Source: Micromonospora vinacea
GTDB taxonomy: Bacteria > Actinomycetota > Actinomycetes > Mycobacteriales > Micromonosporaceae
Assembly (NCBI RefSeq): GCF_015751785.1
Contig: NZ_JADOTY010000001.1
Coordinates: 5,580,001 to 5,644,000, forward strand
Length of the DNA stretch: 64,000 nucleotides
Direction of reading: 5' to 3'
Under the pieces are notes generated by a model. It was not told where the DNA came from. It saw only the letters and a list, made by a program, of their open reading frames with translations, and searched no databases. Shown piece by piece: positions 44,824 to 53,269 of the stretch; position 1 is the first letter of the stretch, and each line of letters starts with the position of its first letter. The position numbers and the translations under genes are program-made.

Positions 44824-45987
44824 ATGGACGACTCACACGCGGTGGTGGTGGGCGCCGGCATCGGCGGGTTGAGCGCGGCGCTCGCCCTGCACCGGCACGG
44901 CTGGCGGGTCACCGTGCTGGAGCGCGCCTCGGAGCTGCGTGAGGTCGGCGCCGGCCTGAGCCTGATGGCCAACGCCGTACGCGGGGTGGACGCCCTCGGC
45001 CTCGGCCCGGCCCTGCGCCGGGGTGGACACGGCGAGGCGCCCGGTGGAATCCGCAACCGGCACGGGCGGTGGTTGTCCCGGGTGGACGCCTCGGAGATGA
45101 TCCGGCAGCTGGGCACCACGGCGCTCGGCGTGCACCGGGCCACGCTGCACCGCACCCTGCGCGAGGCCCTGCCCGCCTCGTCACTGCACACCAACGCCAC
45201 TGTGCAGCACGTCGAGTCCGGCCCGGACCGCGCCGAGGTGCGCTACCAGGGGCCTGACGGCCCGCACACCCTCACCGCCGATCTGGTGGTCGGGGCCGAC
45301 GGCCTGCGCAGCCAGGTTCGCGCCCAGCTCTGGCCGCAACACCCCGGCCCGGTGTACGCCGGTTCGACGACGTGGCGGGCGGCCATCGCGTTTCCCGATC
45401 CGATCCCGGCCGCCATCACCTGGGGGCCGGGAGCCGAGTTCGGCATGGTGCCGATCGGCGACGGCCAGCTCTACTGGTACGGCGCGCTGAACGCCCCGCC
45501 CGGCGGCCAAGCCCCCGACGAGCTGGCGGCCGTGCGGGAGCACTTCGGCGAATGGCACGACCCCATCCCGGCGCTTCTCGCGGCAACCCCACCCGACGTC
45601 GTGCTGCGCAACGACATCCACTACCTGGCCGAGCCGCTGCCCTCGTACGTGCGGGGTCGGGTGGCGCTGCTCGGCGACGCCGCTCATCCGATGACACCCA
45701 ACCTCGGGCAGGGCGCCGGGCAGGCGATCGAGGACGCGGTGGTGCTCGGCGCGGTCTGCGCCGGCGGCGCCGAGGGAGTGCCCGCCGCCCTGGCCGCGTA
45801 CGACGAGCAGCGTCGACCACGCAGTCAGTCCGTTGCCCGTGCCTCCTACGTCGCCGGGCGGTTCGGACAGCAGCTGCACAACCCGATCGCCTTCGCGATG
45901 CGGACCATCGCGTTGCGACTCATCCCGGGCCGGGTGGCCCTGCGCAGCATGGCCCGCTACGCGGACTGGCGACCGCCGGCGGGCTGA
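44824..45987 (+). CDS. FAD-dependent monooxygenase (PHBH/salicylate-hydroxylase type)
   Basis: 387 residues with AAGGAGG upstream. FAD-binding VVGAGIGGLSAALAL (8-22), then ADLVVGADGLRSQVR (DG motif). GDAAHPMTPNLGQGAGQAIEDA (about 284-305) is the second FAD contact. These are the three signatures of group A flavoprotein hydroxylases using NAD(P)H. It hydroxylates an aromatic or polyketide substrate in the cytoplasm. Divergent from its TetR regulator. The last 31 bases overlap the convergent Nudix gene. Confidence 0.92.
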   Translation: MDDSHAVVVGAGIGGLSAALALHRHGWRVTVLERASELREVGAGLSLMANAVRGVDALGLGPALRRGGHGEAPGGIRNRHGRWLSRVDASEMIRQLGTTALGVHRATLHRTLREALPASSLHTNATVQHVESGPDRAEVRYQGPDGPHTLTADLVVGADGLRSQVRAQLWPQHPGPVYAGSTTWRAAIAFPDPIPAAITWGPGAEFGMVPIGDGQLYWYGALNAPPGGQAPDELAAVREHFGEWHDPIPALLAATPPDVVLRNDIHYLAEPLPSYVRGRVALLGDAAHPMTPNLGQGAGQAIEDAVVLGAVCAGGAEGVPAALAAYDEQRRPRSQSVARASYVAGRFGQQLHNPIAFAMRTIALRLIPGRVALRSMARYADWRPPAG

Positions 45988-46421
45988 GCCGGCCCGGCGA
46001 TCCGGCCGCTGGCCAGGGCGGCGTACTCCGCTGAGGCGAGGAACTCGGTCAACACCTCCACGGTGCCCGGCGTCCACTGACGACCGTCGAGCACCTCGGC
46101 ACCGGGAACGAAGAGCATCGCGGCGCCCTCGCCGAGCACCACGTCCTCCTGCCGGGCCCGGGTGCTGCCGAGGAAGTAGTGCTTCACCCGGTCCAGCTCG
46201 GGCAGCGTCTGCACGGCGACCGGGTGCAGTGGCCCGTCGGCCCGCAGGCCGGTCTCCTCCCACAGCTCCCGTTCGGCGGTCTGCTCCGGCGTCTCCCCCG
46301 GCTCGCCGTGGCCGCCGGGCAGCCCCCACACGTTCGGGTGGTGCGTCGCGTCGCCGTCACGCAGTTGCAACAGCAGTTGCCCGTCGGGATCCACCAGCAT
46401 GACGCACGCGACAATTCTCAT
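45957..46421 (-). CDS. Nudix hydrolase
   Basis: 154 residues. It begins MRIVACVMLVDPDGQLLLQLRDGD. The complete Nudix box G-x5-E-x7-R-E-L-x-E-E-x-G-L lies at about 37-59 (GHGEPGETPEQTAERELWEETGL). The C-terminal quarter is variable. It hydrolyses a nucleoside diphosphate-linked compound with Mg2+; the substrate is not predictable. Its 3' end overlaps the monooxygenase gene by 31 bases on the other strand. Confidence 0.92.
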   Translation of the reverse strand: MRIVACVMLVDPDGQLLLQLRDGDATHHPNVWGLPGGHGEPGETPEQTAERELWEETGLRADGPLHPVAVQTLPELDRVKHYFLGSTRARQEDVVLGEGAAMLFVPGAEVLDGRQWTPGTVEVLTEFLASAEYAALASGRIAGPAQPAGGRQSA

Positions 46422-46466
46422 CCGACCAGACTACGGCCGACGAGGAACCGTCGTGGCCCCAAAGCT

Positions 46467-46484
46467 CCAGAATAGTCATTCTGG
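46467..46484. promoter_or_regulatory. Small palindrome between Nudix and lipoprotein genes
   Basis: CCAGAAT and ATTCTGG are perfect 7-base arms around AGTC, in an AT-richer stretch of the 170-base divergent gap. It could be an operator for either gene. No binding family is suggested by the sequence. Confidence 0.4.
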
Positions 46485-46591
46485 TCGTCGTCGGGGCTAA
46501 TCAAAGGCGACAGTGCGCCGGTACAATCGGCGACTTCGTTGTGACCGATCGCTGACTGCTGATGGTGAAAGCGATCACACACACTGAGCCC

Positions 46592-47371
46592 ATGAACAGG
46601 AGAGTCAACCGCGGTAGGGCACTCCGCGTCGCGGTGTGCCTCCTTCTTCTCGCCGCGCTGAGCGGCTGCATGCAACTCAACATGGGGTTGACGGTCAACG
46701 CCGACGACACGGTCGACGGTCAGCTCCTGCTGACGGCCCAGAAGTCCGTGCTGACCGCCCGGAACAAGAACATCCCGCTGGCCTTCGCGGAGTTGCGGCA
46801 GAACATCCCCGCCCTACCGGCGGGCGAGGAGACCCTCTACCAGGACGACACTTTCTACGGCTCCCAGATCAGTTACCGCAAGGCGCCGCTGGCCGGTTTC
46901 GACACCGAGAGCGTGAAACTGGTCAGGGATGGCGATCTGTACCGCTTCACGTTGCCGCTCGACCCGAAAAAATATGGCGGAAAGGTCGCGGAGCAGAATC
47001 CGCAAAACCAACAGGCGTTCCTCAAGCTCATGTCGTTCGAGATCTCGGTGACATTTCCCGGCCGGGTGATCGACAGCAATGGCACCGTCAACGGCCGTTC
47101 GGTCAGTTGGAAGGTCGACCCTAACCAGGAGAAGCCGGCCGAACTGCGGGCCGTGGCCGAGGCGCCACCTCGACCGTCCACCTCGCCGGTTGCCGCCGGC
47201 GAGGAGGACGACGGGTTCCCCTGGCTGCTGCTCGTCGGCGGTGTCCTCCTCCTGCTGGTGCTCGCCGCGGTGGGCGTACTCCTGGTTCGCCGCCGTCACC
47301 CCGCGGCGCCGGCTGCGCCCGGTCCGACCCCGCCGCCGGGCCCACCCGCCGGCGCCCCGGGGCCCGGCTGA
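46592..47371 (+). CDS. LppM-like lipoprotein with C-terminal membrane helix
   Basis: 259 residues from the ATG at 46592; an in-frame ATG at 46562 would add ten residues. Signal peptide MNRRVNRGRALRVAVCLLLLAALSGC with lipobox LSGC (23-26). The following domain contains MQLNMGLTVNADDTVDGQLLL and FEISVTFPGRVIDSNGTVNGRSVSWKVD. This matches the LppM/DUF3153 family of mycobacterial and other actinomycete envelope lipoproteins. A Pro/Ser linker is followed by a membrane helix (WLLLVGGVLLLLVLAAVGVLLV) and a Pro-rich cytoplasmic tail. It precedes the CIS cluster but a hairpin separates them. Confidence 0.82.
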   Translation: MNRRVNRGRALRVAVCLLLLAALSGCMQLNMGLTVNADDTVDGQLLLTAQKSVLTARNKNIPLAFAELRQNIPALPAGEETLYQDDTFYGSQISYRKAPLAGFDTESVKLVRDGDLYRFTLPLDPKKYGGKVAEQNPQNQQAFLKLMSFEISVTFPGRVIDSNGTVNGRSVSWKVDPNQEKPAELRAVAEAPPRPSTSPVAAGEEDDGFPWLLLVGGVLLLLVLAAVGVLLVRRRHPAAPAAPGPTPPPGPPAGAPGPG

Positions 47372-47379
47372 TCCATCTG

Positions 47380-47400
47380 GTGGCCGGCTCAGCCGGCCAC
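47380..47400 (+). terminator. Palindromic hairpin after the lipoprotein gene
   Basis: GTGGCCGGCT (47380-47389) and AGCCGGCCAC (47391-47400) are perfect 10-base arms, starting nine bases after the stop codon. It probably terminates the lipoprotein transcript and sets the CIS cluster apart. Confidence 0.55.
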
Positions 47401-47514
47401 GCCCGGCCCCGGCCGCCCCCGAAACGACGGCGACCGGTCCCGGTGCTCCCCCGCGGGGCACCGGACCTCACCACCACCACATCCCGGTCGCACCATCGCA
47501 GAAGGGGGATCGTC

Positions 47515-47859
47515 ATGAACGATCTCTTCACCTGGGCAGCCCTGGGGACCATCGCCGGCGCGAGCGCCGCCACCCTGCTGGCCACCAACGTCATCGGCGG
47601 GCTGATCGGCCCGAGCGGCGACAAGCTCCGCAAGTGGATCGCCATCGCCATCGCGCTGCTGCTGTCCTACCTGACCGCGGCGTTCGCCGACGACGCCGGC
47701 GGCGAGAAGTGGGTCATCGCGTTCTTCAACGCGCTGGTCATCTTCTCCGCCGCGCTCGGCGTCAACCAGTTCCCGCCCGGCAACCGGCAGGCGACCCAAC
47801 CGTCGCCGACCCAGGTCGCACAGGGTCGTGAACCCCGAGTCTTCCGTTCCTGGGTCTGA
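47515..47859 (+). CDS. Small membrane protein at the head of the CIS cluster
   Basis: 114 residues with GAAGGGGGA before the ATG. Three hydrophobic stretches: WAALGTIAGASAATLLATNVIGGLIG, WIAIAIALLLSYLTAAFA and WVIAFFNALVIFSAALGV. A Gln/Arg/Pro-rich cytoplasmic tail follows. No signal peptide cleavage site. It resembles small phage holin-like or anchor proteins in size and layout, but no family is recognised. It is 11 bases upstream of the next membrane protein gene and in line with the contractile-system genes, suggesting membrane attachment or release of the particle. Confidence 0.7.
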   Translation: MNDLFTWAALGTIAGASAATLLATNVIGGLIGPSGDKLRKWIAIAIALLLSYLTAAFADDAGGEKWVIAFFNALVIFSAALGVNQFPPGNRQATQPSPTQVAQGREPRVFRSWV

Positions 47860-47870
47860 GGGGTGTCGTC

Positions 47871-48479
47871 ATGGTCTTCGGAATTCTCAGCGCGGCCGTT
47901 CAGGTCGGCTTCGGCGCCCTGCTCGGCTTCCTCGCCGGTGGCCCCATCGGGCTGCTGATCGGCGCCGTCGTGGGCCTGGTGGTCGGCGCGGTCTTCGGCT
48001 GGTCGGTGGCCTCCGCCGGGGTGTACGGCTCGGACGCCCGCGGCATCTTCCTCTTCGTCGTCGACCACACCTGGAGTCTGCTCAACACGGTCGTCGGCGC
48101 CATCTACCTGACCGTGCACCTGATCTTCGGGCACTCACTGGACCGGCCCACGTCACTGAACAGCGGTCGGGTCAGCGTGGTGGAGGGGGTCTCCCCCCGG
48201 TACGCCACCACCATCGGCACCGTCTGCGCCGGCTCCAGCTCGGGCATCCAGCGGCACGAGGACGTGCACATCTTCCAGGGTCGCCTGCTCGGGCCGCTCT
48301 ACATCCCGCTGGTGCTCGCCAACTACGTCCTGTTCACCATCGCGCCGGTGTGGCTGCTCTACCACGACCACACCAACGCGCCGATCAACCGCTTCACCCG
48401 GTACTTCGAGATCGGCGTCTACCCGCACGTGTGGAACGAGGCCATCGCGTACCGGATCCAGGGGACGCCGCCGCGATGA
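47871..48479 (+). CDS. Membrane protein with HEDVH motif, CIS-cluster component
   Basis: 202 residues. The N-terminal glycine-rich membrane region (VGFGALLGFLAGGPIGLLIGAVVGLVVGAVFGW) has glycine-zipper character. A central domain carries the metalloprotease-like H-E-D-V-H (about 127-131, followed by IFQGRLLGPLYIPLVLANYVLFTIAPVWLL). The C-terminal HVWNEAIAYRIQG could supply a third ligand Glu. HExxH proteins occur in other eCIS loci (DUF4157), but this is a different, membrane-embedded arrangement. Overlaps the next gene by four bases (ATGA). Enzymatic activity is a guess. Confidence 0.7.
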   Translation: MVFGILSAAVQVGFGALLGFLAGGPIGLLIGAVVGLVVGAVFGWSVASAGVYGSDARGIFLFVVDHTWSLLNTVVGAIYLTVHLIFGHSLDRPTSLNSGRVSVVEGVSPRYATTIGTVCAGSSSGIQRHEDVHIFQGRLLGPLYIPLVLANYVLFTIAPVWLLYHDHTNAPINRFTRYFEIGVYPHVWNEAIAYRIQGTPPR

Positions 48480-49174
48480 GCACCCACGGGCGCGGACCGA
48501 TCGAGACCGCCACCGCCGAACTGGTCGCCTGGGTGACCAGCGCGGCGGGGGAACCCGTCCCGGTCGGTCCGCCCCGCCCGTGCGACGACGCCGACGGGCT
48601 CACCCTCTGGCCGATGGAGCTGCGCCCGGCCCGCCAGACCCGCTCCAGCGGCGCGGTCCGCGAACCGTACCGGTTCACGGTCCGCCACCTGCTCTGCGTG
48701 ACCGGGCCGGCCGGGTTGCCCCGGCTGGACCGGGTGCTCACCGCCGCGACCAGCGACGGCAGTTACCCGGTCGTACTGGAGGCCGGCGACCACCCACTGT
48801 GGACGGCCTTCGGCACGGCACCCCGACCGGCGCTGCTGATCGACGTGGCGGCGCAGGTGGACCACCCGACTCCGGCCGCGCCGCCGGTGCTGCAACCGCT
48901 GCGGTTGCGGCAGCTCGACGTGCGCAGTCTCGGTGGGCGGGTGGTCGGCCCCCAGGAGCAGCCACTGGCCGCGATGCGGGTCGAGCTGCCCGCCACCGGG
49001 TCCGCCACCCGCACCGACACCGAGGGCCGGTTCCTGATCGTCGGCGTCCCGCACGACCCCGAGCACCCGAGCCCGGTACGGCTGCGGCTGACCGGACGCG
49101 GGCTCGTCCTCACCGCCGACGTCGACCCGGCCGAGGACGACATCGTCATCGTCTGCGCGCCACCGACCCACTGA
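48476..49174 (+). CDS. Pvc16/DUF4255-like tail-terminator protein with carboxypeptidase-regulatory-like domain
   Basis: 232 residues overlapping the previous gene. The N-terminal region (IETATAELVAWVTSAAG...LTLWPMELRPARQTRSSGAVREPYRFTVRHLLCVTG) resembles the Pvc16/DUF4255 N-domain of contractile injection systems, which caps the sheath/tube. The C-terminal part (RQLDVRSLGGRVVGPQEQPLAAMRVELPATGSATRTDTEGRFLIVGVPH) is a CarboxypepD_reg-like beta-sandwich. It lies directly upstream of the sheath gene (23-base gap), the usual neighbour of such terminators. The DUF4255 match is moderate, as judged by eye. Confidence 0.72.
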   Translation: MSTHGRGPIETATAELVAWVTSAAGEPVPVGPPRPCDDADGLTLWPMELRPARQTRSSGAVREPYRFTVRHLLCVTGPAGLPRLDRVLTAATSDGSYPVVLEAGDHPLWTAFGTAPRPALLIDVAAQVDHPTPAAPPVLQPLRLRQLDVRSLGGRVVGPQEQPLAAMRVELPATGSATRTDTEGRFLIVGVPHDPEHPSPVRLRLTGRGLVLTADVDPAEDDIVIVCAPPTH

Positions 49175-49197
49175 CACCCACAGGCACAGGAGGACCG

Positions 49198-50457
49198 ATG
49201 CCCAGTTACTTCTCCCCCGGCATCTATGTCGAGGAGGTCCCCAGCGGCGCCCGACCGATCGGGCCGGCGAGCACCAGCATCGCCGCCTTCGTCGGCGTCG
49301 CCCCGGACCGCTCCGCCCACCTGGGCAAGGCGGTGCCGGTCAACAACTGGACGGAGTTCCTGCGGCTCTTCGCCGGTGGGGAGCGGGTGGAGAGCACCCC
49401 GCTGGCCCGGGCGGTCTTCGGCTTCCTGGACAACGGAGGTGCCCGCTGCTGGGTGGTCAACGTCGGCGAGGGTGGCGCGATCACCGGCACCGGGCAGCGG
49501 CGCGGCGGCCTGCAACTGCTGGAGGCCGTCGACGAGATCTCCATCATCGCCGCGCCCGGCTTCCACGACGTGGTGTCCCACGAGGCGCTGCTCAGCATGG
49601 CCGAGCGCACCCGCACCATGGTCGCGATCTGCGACCCGGCACCGGACATCGACGACATCTCCGCGTTGACCCGGGTCGCCACGCCGTCCTCCGGCAAACC
49701 CCCAAAGCCCGCCGAGGGTACGGGCAGCGGCGCGGCCGGCCCCGGTGGCGGCGCGGCCCAGCCGGGCGGCTCCGGCGGCCACGAGGGGGCCGCGTACCGG
49801 CCGCGACAGTCCGAGTTCGGCGCCTTCTACTACCCGTGGCTGCGGGTCCGCGACCCGATCAGCGGCGAGTTGGAACTCACCCCGCCGAGCGGGCACCTGG
49901 CGGGCATCTGGGCCCGCACCGACGCCCTGCGCGGGGTGCACAAGGCCCCGGCCAACGAACCCGTGCGCGGCGCCGTCGACCTGGGTTACCTGGTCACCCG
50001 ACCGGAACACGACGTGCTCAACCCCAAGGGCGTCAACGTGATCCGCTACTTCGCCGGCGAGGGCATCCGCGTCTGGGGCGCCCGTACGCTCGCCGCCGAG
50101 GCCAGCGAGTGGCGCTACCTCAACGTCCGACGCCTCAGCATCGCCATCGAGCAGGCCATCGCCAACGGCACCCGGTGGATGGTCTTCGAGCCCAACGACT
50201 TCACTCTCTGGCGTTCGATCCGGCGCGACATCGGGGCGTTCCTCACCCGGGTGTGGCGGGACGGCGCGCTGCTGGGACGCAGCCCCGAGGAGGCGTTCTT
50301 CGTCAAGTGCGACGAGGAGACCAACCCGGTGGACGTCCGCGACGCGGGCATGGTGATCGCCCACATCGGCATCGCGGTCGTCAAGCCCGCCGAATTCGTG
50401 GTGTTCAAGCTGAGCCAGTGGGCCGGCGGCACCGAGACCGAGACGATCGGAGGCTGA
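49198..50457 (+). CDS. Contractile tail sheath protein
   Basis: 419 residues with CAGGAGGA before the ATG. The conserved N-terminus is YFSPGIYVEEVPSGARPI. Central LLEAVDEISIIAAPGFHDVVSHEALLSMAERTRTMVAICD is followed by the C-terminal sheath domain: ISGELELTPPSGHLAGIWARTDALRGVHKAPANEPVRGAVDLGY; NVIRYFAGEGIRVWGARTL; EWRYLNVRRLSIAIEQAI. A Gly/Pro/Ala-rich insertion (164-198) separates the two domains and replaces an outer domain of longer homologues. This is the contractile sleeve of eCIS/R-pyocin-like particles (Afp2-4 type). Only one sheath gene is present. Confidence 0.95.
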   Translation: MPSYFSPGIYVEEVPSGARPIGPASTSIAAFVGVAPDRSAHLGKAVPVNNWTEFLRLFAGGERVESTPLARAVFGFLDNGGARCWVVNVGEGGAITGTGQRRGGLQLLEAVDEISIIAAPGFHDVVSHEALLSMAERTRTMVAICDPAPDIDDISALTRVATPSSGKPPKPAEGTGSGAAGPGGGAAQPGGSGGHEGAAYRPRQSEFGAFYYPWLRVRDPISGELELTPPSGHLAGIWARTDALRGVHKAPANEPVRGAVDLGYLVTRPEHDVLNPKGVNVIRYFAGEGIRVWGARTLAAEASEWRYLNVRRLSIAIEQAIANGTRWMVFEPNDFTLWRSIRRDIGAFLTRVWRDGALLGRSPEEAFFVKCDEETNPVDVRDAGMVIAHIGIAVVKPAEFVVFKLSQWAGGTETETIGG

Positions 50458-50458
50458 C

Positions 50459-50941
50459 ATGCCCACCACCGCCACCCCGCAACCAGGGGCCCCGGTCGAC
50501 CCGTACCGGGCGTACAACTTCCGGCTGCTCATCAACGGCGTCACCAACGGCCACTTCACCGAGATGACCGGCCTGGAGGTGAACATCCCCGGGCAGCCGT
50601 ACCGGGAGCACGGCCTGGGTCGGATGCGGATGGTGCCCGGTCAGGCCGAGTACGAGCCGGTGACGCTGCACTTCGGCCTCACCGCCTCCCGCGAGTTGTG
50701 GGACTGGGTGAACGCCACCGCCCAGGGCACCCTCAACCGTCGCAACGTCTCAGTGGTGCTGCTCGACTCTGTCGGCACCGCCGAGGTGCTGCGCTGGAAC
50801 CTGATCGACGCCTGGCCGACCCGGTGGCGCGGCGCGCACCTCAACACCCTCAGCCACGAGATCGCCATCGCCTCGCTGACCCTGCGCTACGAGGGCCTGG
50901 AGCTGGAGACCGGCGGTGCCACCGCGCCGACGCCCGCGTAG
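50459..50941 (+). CDS. Inner tail tube protein
   Basis: 160 residues, one base after the sheath stop. The T4 gp19-like tube fold: DPYRAYNFRLLINGVTNGHFTEMTGLEVNIPGQPYREHG, WDWVNATAQGTLNRRNVSVVLLD and WNLIDAWPTRWRGAHLNTLSHEIAIASLTLRYEGLE. It stacks in rings inside the sheath and carries the payload. Most eCIS encode two or three tube paralogues; only this one is seen here. The end overlaps the next gene by 26 bases. Confidence 0.95.
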   Translation: MPTTATPQPGAPVDPYRAYNFRLLINGVTNGHFTEMTGLEVNIPGQPYREHGLGRMRMVPGQAEYEPVTLHFGLTASRELWDWVNATAQGTLNRRNVSVVLLDSVGTAEVLRWNLIDAWPTRWRGAHLNTLSHEIAIASLTLRYEGLELETGGATAPTPA

Positions 50942-52385
50942 CTGGCTGGCCGGCCGGCTGCGCTCGGCGGCCGGGGTGGTGCAGCGCCTCGCCGGGCGGG
51001 TCGAGCCCGCCGGCCACCTTCCGACGCCGTCACAGGCGCCCGTGGCGACACCACGCCGTTTCGGGGAGCCTCCGCAGCACTGGCTGGACCTGGTCGCCGC
51101 CCACGCGCCCGGCCTCCTGCACGACCTGGACCTCGACCCGCCCGGTGCGGAACCGGCGGAGGGGCGCGATGAACCCGCCGGCGGCCCCGGCTTCGGCGAT
51201 CGGCTCGATCAGGACGGTCCGGACCGGTGGACCGCGGCGACCCGACCGGCGCATCCCGTCGGGGAGGACGCCGGGTTCCCCGCCGACTCGATGGATGGTC
51301 GTGCCCCCGGCACCGTGGGTCGTCGTGCCCCCGGCACCGTGGGTCGTCGTGCCCCCGGCACCGTAGGTAGTCGGCCCGGCCGCGCAACCAGCACGAGTGG
51401 GACTGACCTGGCCGGACACCCCGACGGGCGTGGCCGCGCGGCGTCCGCCACGCGCGCCACGGTGGGTGACGGCGCAACGGTGGACACGGCGTACGGCGTC
51501 GACGGGCCGGAGATGGCGACCGGGGGTGGAGGGCCGGACGGGTCACACTCGACGAGCGGAACCGGGAGGTCGGCGCACGCGTCGAGCGCAGCCGACCGGC
51601 CCGGCGGCCCAGGCATGAGCGGTGCCGGCCCCCCACGGGGCAGCAGCGACGCCTTCGCCGTCGCGCTGACCGCCGAGGTACCGCTCGCGTCGGATGGGGA
51701 CCGACGTTCGCCGGGCCGGCTGCTGGACGGTTGGCGTCTGCGCCCGCCATTCGGACGGGTCGCCGCGACAGGACCGGCGCGGGACGGCACCCCGGCCGCC
51801 GACTCGAGAGGGCTGCCCCGAATCGGGGAGCCAACCTCCCCGGCGAGCCCTCCGACCCCCACCGCCCATACCGCCCCTGTCGAGATCTTGGAAGATTTCG
51901 GCCCTTCCAGGGGCACTTACCTTCCAAGGTCCACGACTGACTCCGCCGGCGTCGCCGGGGCGAGTCCCGACCGGGGGGTGGGTCGGCACGGGCGGTCAAC
52001 TGTCGGCGAGGCAGACACAGGCTGGGGGTCGACCGAGGGCGGAATGACGGCGGCCGGCGGCGTGGCGGTGACCGGCGACGGCCTGTGGCCGGCCCTTCCG
52101 GACGATCGGGCACGGTCGGGGCAGCGGGTCGGCGAGCGATGTGGACCAGGCGCCAGAGACCGGAACGGGTCAGCCGCGAGGGCCGCAGGTGTCACCTGGA
52201 CTGGCTGGGCGCACCGCGATCCGGGCGTCGGGCGAGGGCCGGAGAGCGCGGCGTTCCAGGCCGACACGACGGCGCTCGACCCGTGGCCGGCGCTGCCCGA
52301 CGACACCGCACTCTGGTCGGTCGCCGGTGCGGCGGTGGACACCGCCCAGCTGACCCGGCTGGACCGGGAACAGGCGGGCGACTGA
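50916..52385 (+). CDS. Long disordered CIS-cluster protein with conserved C-terminal WPALPDD motif
   Basis: 489 residues from a GTG overlapping the tube gene (GGAG upstream). A short basic, helical start (RSWLAGRLRSAAGVVQRLAGRVEPAG) is followed by about 400 residues rich in Gly, Ala, Ser, Thr, Arg and Asp with no predicted fold. It includes a 24-base tandem repeat (RAPGTVGR units, about 129-150) and a palindromic element translated as VEILEDFGPSRGTYLPRS (322-339). WPALPDD occurs twice; the final one (PWPALPDDTALWSV...LTRLDREQ) lies at the extreme end. It sits where other clusters encode a short protein, so the core may have been expanded by repeats. Role unknown. Confidence 0.65.
   Translation: MPPRRRPRSWLAGRLRSAAGVVQRLAGRVEPAGHLPTPSQAPVATPRRFGEPPQHWLDLVAAHAPGLLHDLDLDPPGAEPAEGRDEPAGGPGFGDRLDQDGPDRWTAATRPAHPVGEDAGFPADSMDGRAPGTVGRRAPGTVGRRAPGTVGSRPGRATSTSGTDLAGHPDGRGRAASATRATVGDGATVDTAYGVDGPEMATGGGGPDGSHSTSGTGRSAHASSAADRPGGPGMSGAGPPRGSSDAFAVALTAEVPLASDGDRRSPGRLLDGWRLRPPFGRVAATGPARDGTPAADSRGLPRIGEPTSPASPPTPTAHTAPVEILEDFGPSRGTYLPRSTTDSAGVAGASPDRGVGRHGRSTVGEADTGWGSTEGGMTAAGGVAVTGDGLWPALPDDRARSGQRVGERCGPGARDRNGSAARAAGVTWTGWAHRDPGVGRGPESAAFQADTTALDPWPALPDDTALWSVAGAAVDTAQLTRLDREQAGD
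51301..51370 (+). repeat. 24-base tandem repeat inside the disordered CIS gene
   Basis: Two identical 24-base units (51301-51324, 51325-51348) and a third partial unit (51349-51370) each begin GTGCCCCCGGCACCGT. They are multiples of three and encode an RAPGTVGR-like octapeptide. Each unit contains the small hairpin GTGCC/GGCAC. Confidence 0.85.
51880..51937. repeat. Palindromic repeat element, copy B, inside the disordered CIS gene
   Basis: Shares GTCGAGATCTTGGAAG, CCCTTCCAGGGGC and a CTTCCAAG right arm with copy A (24335-24391). Its arms are less perfect (right arm CTTCCAAGGTCCACGAC). It keeps the host gene in frame. Confidence 0.85.
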
Positions 52386-53269
52386 TGGAACGCGTCGCCT
52401 TCCTCATCGACTCCTCCGGCGAGAGGGTGGACTGCCTGCTCAACCCGGAGACCGTTCAGGTGACCCGGCTCGCCGGCGTACGCCAACGCGGTGCCGGTGG
52501 CGGGCAGCTCACCGGGGCCGGCCTGGCCGACGACCCGCTGGTCTTCACCGGCGGTGGCCGCACCGAACTGGTGCTCGACCTGCTCTTCGATGTCGACTTC
52601 GTGGAGGCGCAACTGCGTCCGGCCGACGTCCGGGTGCTCACCCGTCCATTGTGGATGTTGGCGGAGAACTCCACCGCCGAGCACGGTTGGCTGCGACCGC
52701 CGCTGGTCCGGTTGGTCTGGGGCAAGACCTGGAACGTGCCCGGTGTGATCATCGCGGTGGCGGAACGGTTCGACGCGTTCACCGGCACCGGGTCGCCGCG
52801 ACGGTCCTGGCTGCGGCTCAAACTGATCCGCGCGGCAGAGACGGCCGATCAGGCCGAGGCCGGCTTCGCCGAGGAGTTGGCCGCCGCGAGCACACCGACC
52901 GCCGCGCCGGGCAGCGCGGTGATCGCCGCCGGTGACGGGGCGGCCGAGCCGGGTCGTTCGGGTGTGCGCTTCGACCTGCTGGCCAACGACGCGCTCGGCT
53001 CGCCGCTGCGGTGGCGACTGCTGGCCGAACACAACCGGATCACCGATCCCCTCGCCGTGCCGGCCGGCACCACCCTCGCCGTCCCACCGGCTGCCGGCAC
53101 CGGCGGCGGGTCGACCATCGGCGGAGCGGTGACCGGGCTGGCGCGGGCGGTGGCCGGTGCAGTGGGCGCGGGAGCGTCGTCCGTGGGCGCCTCGATCGCC
53201 GGCACGCCGCGGGACGCGGCCGTCGGCCCGACCGCGAGTGGTTTCGGAAACCCCGGCGGTACGCCGTGA
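52385..53269 (+). CDS. CIS tube-initiator/LysM-type baseplate adaptor (Afp7-like)
   Basis: 294 residues; its ATG shares a base with the previous stop (TGATG). The N-terminal CIS_tube-type domain (VAFLIDSSGERVDCLLNPETVQVTRLAGVRQRG, ELVLDLLFDVDFVE, PPLVRLVWGKTWNVPGVIIAVAERFDAFTGTGSPRRSWLRLKL) is followed by a LysM-like segment (LANDALGSPLRWRLLAEHNRITDPLAVPAGTTLAVPP). An Ala/Gly-rich tail ends the protein. Afp7/gp53-like proteins connect tube and spike in the baseplate hub. Overlaps the spike gene by four bases (GTGA). Confidence 0.85.
   Translation: MERVAFLIDSSGERVDCLLNPETVQVTRLAGVRQRGAGGGQLTGAGLADDPLVFTGGGRTELVLDLLFDVDFVEAQLRPADVRVLTRPLWMLAENSTAEHGWLRPPLVRLVWGKTWNVPGVIIAVAERFDAFTGTGSPRRSWLRLKLIRAAETADQAEAGFAEELAAASTPTAAPGSAVIAAGDGAAEPGRSGVRFDLLANDALGSPLRWRLLAEHNRITDPLAVPAGTTLAVPPAAGTGGGSTIGGAVTGLARAVAGAVGAGASSVGASIAGTPRDAAVGPTASGFGNPGGTP

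Noticed and set aside
51301-51370. CRISPR-like repeats
   Set aside because: Contiguous 24-base units without spacers, in frame inside a coding sequence; ordinary tandem duplication.
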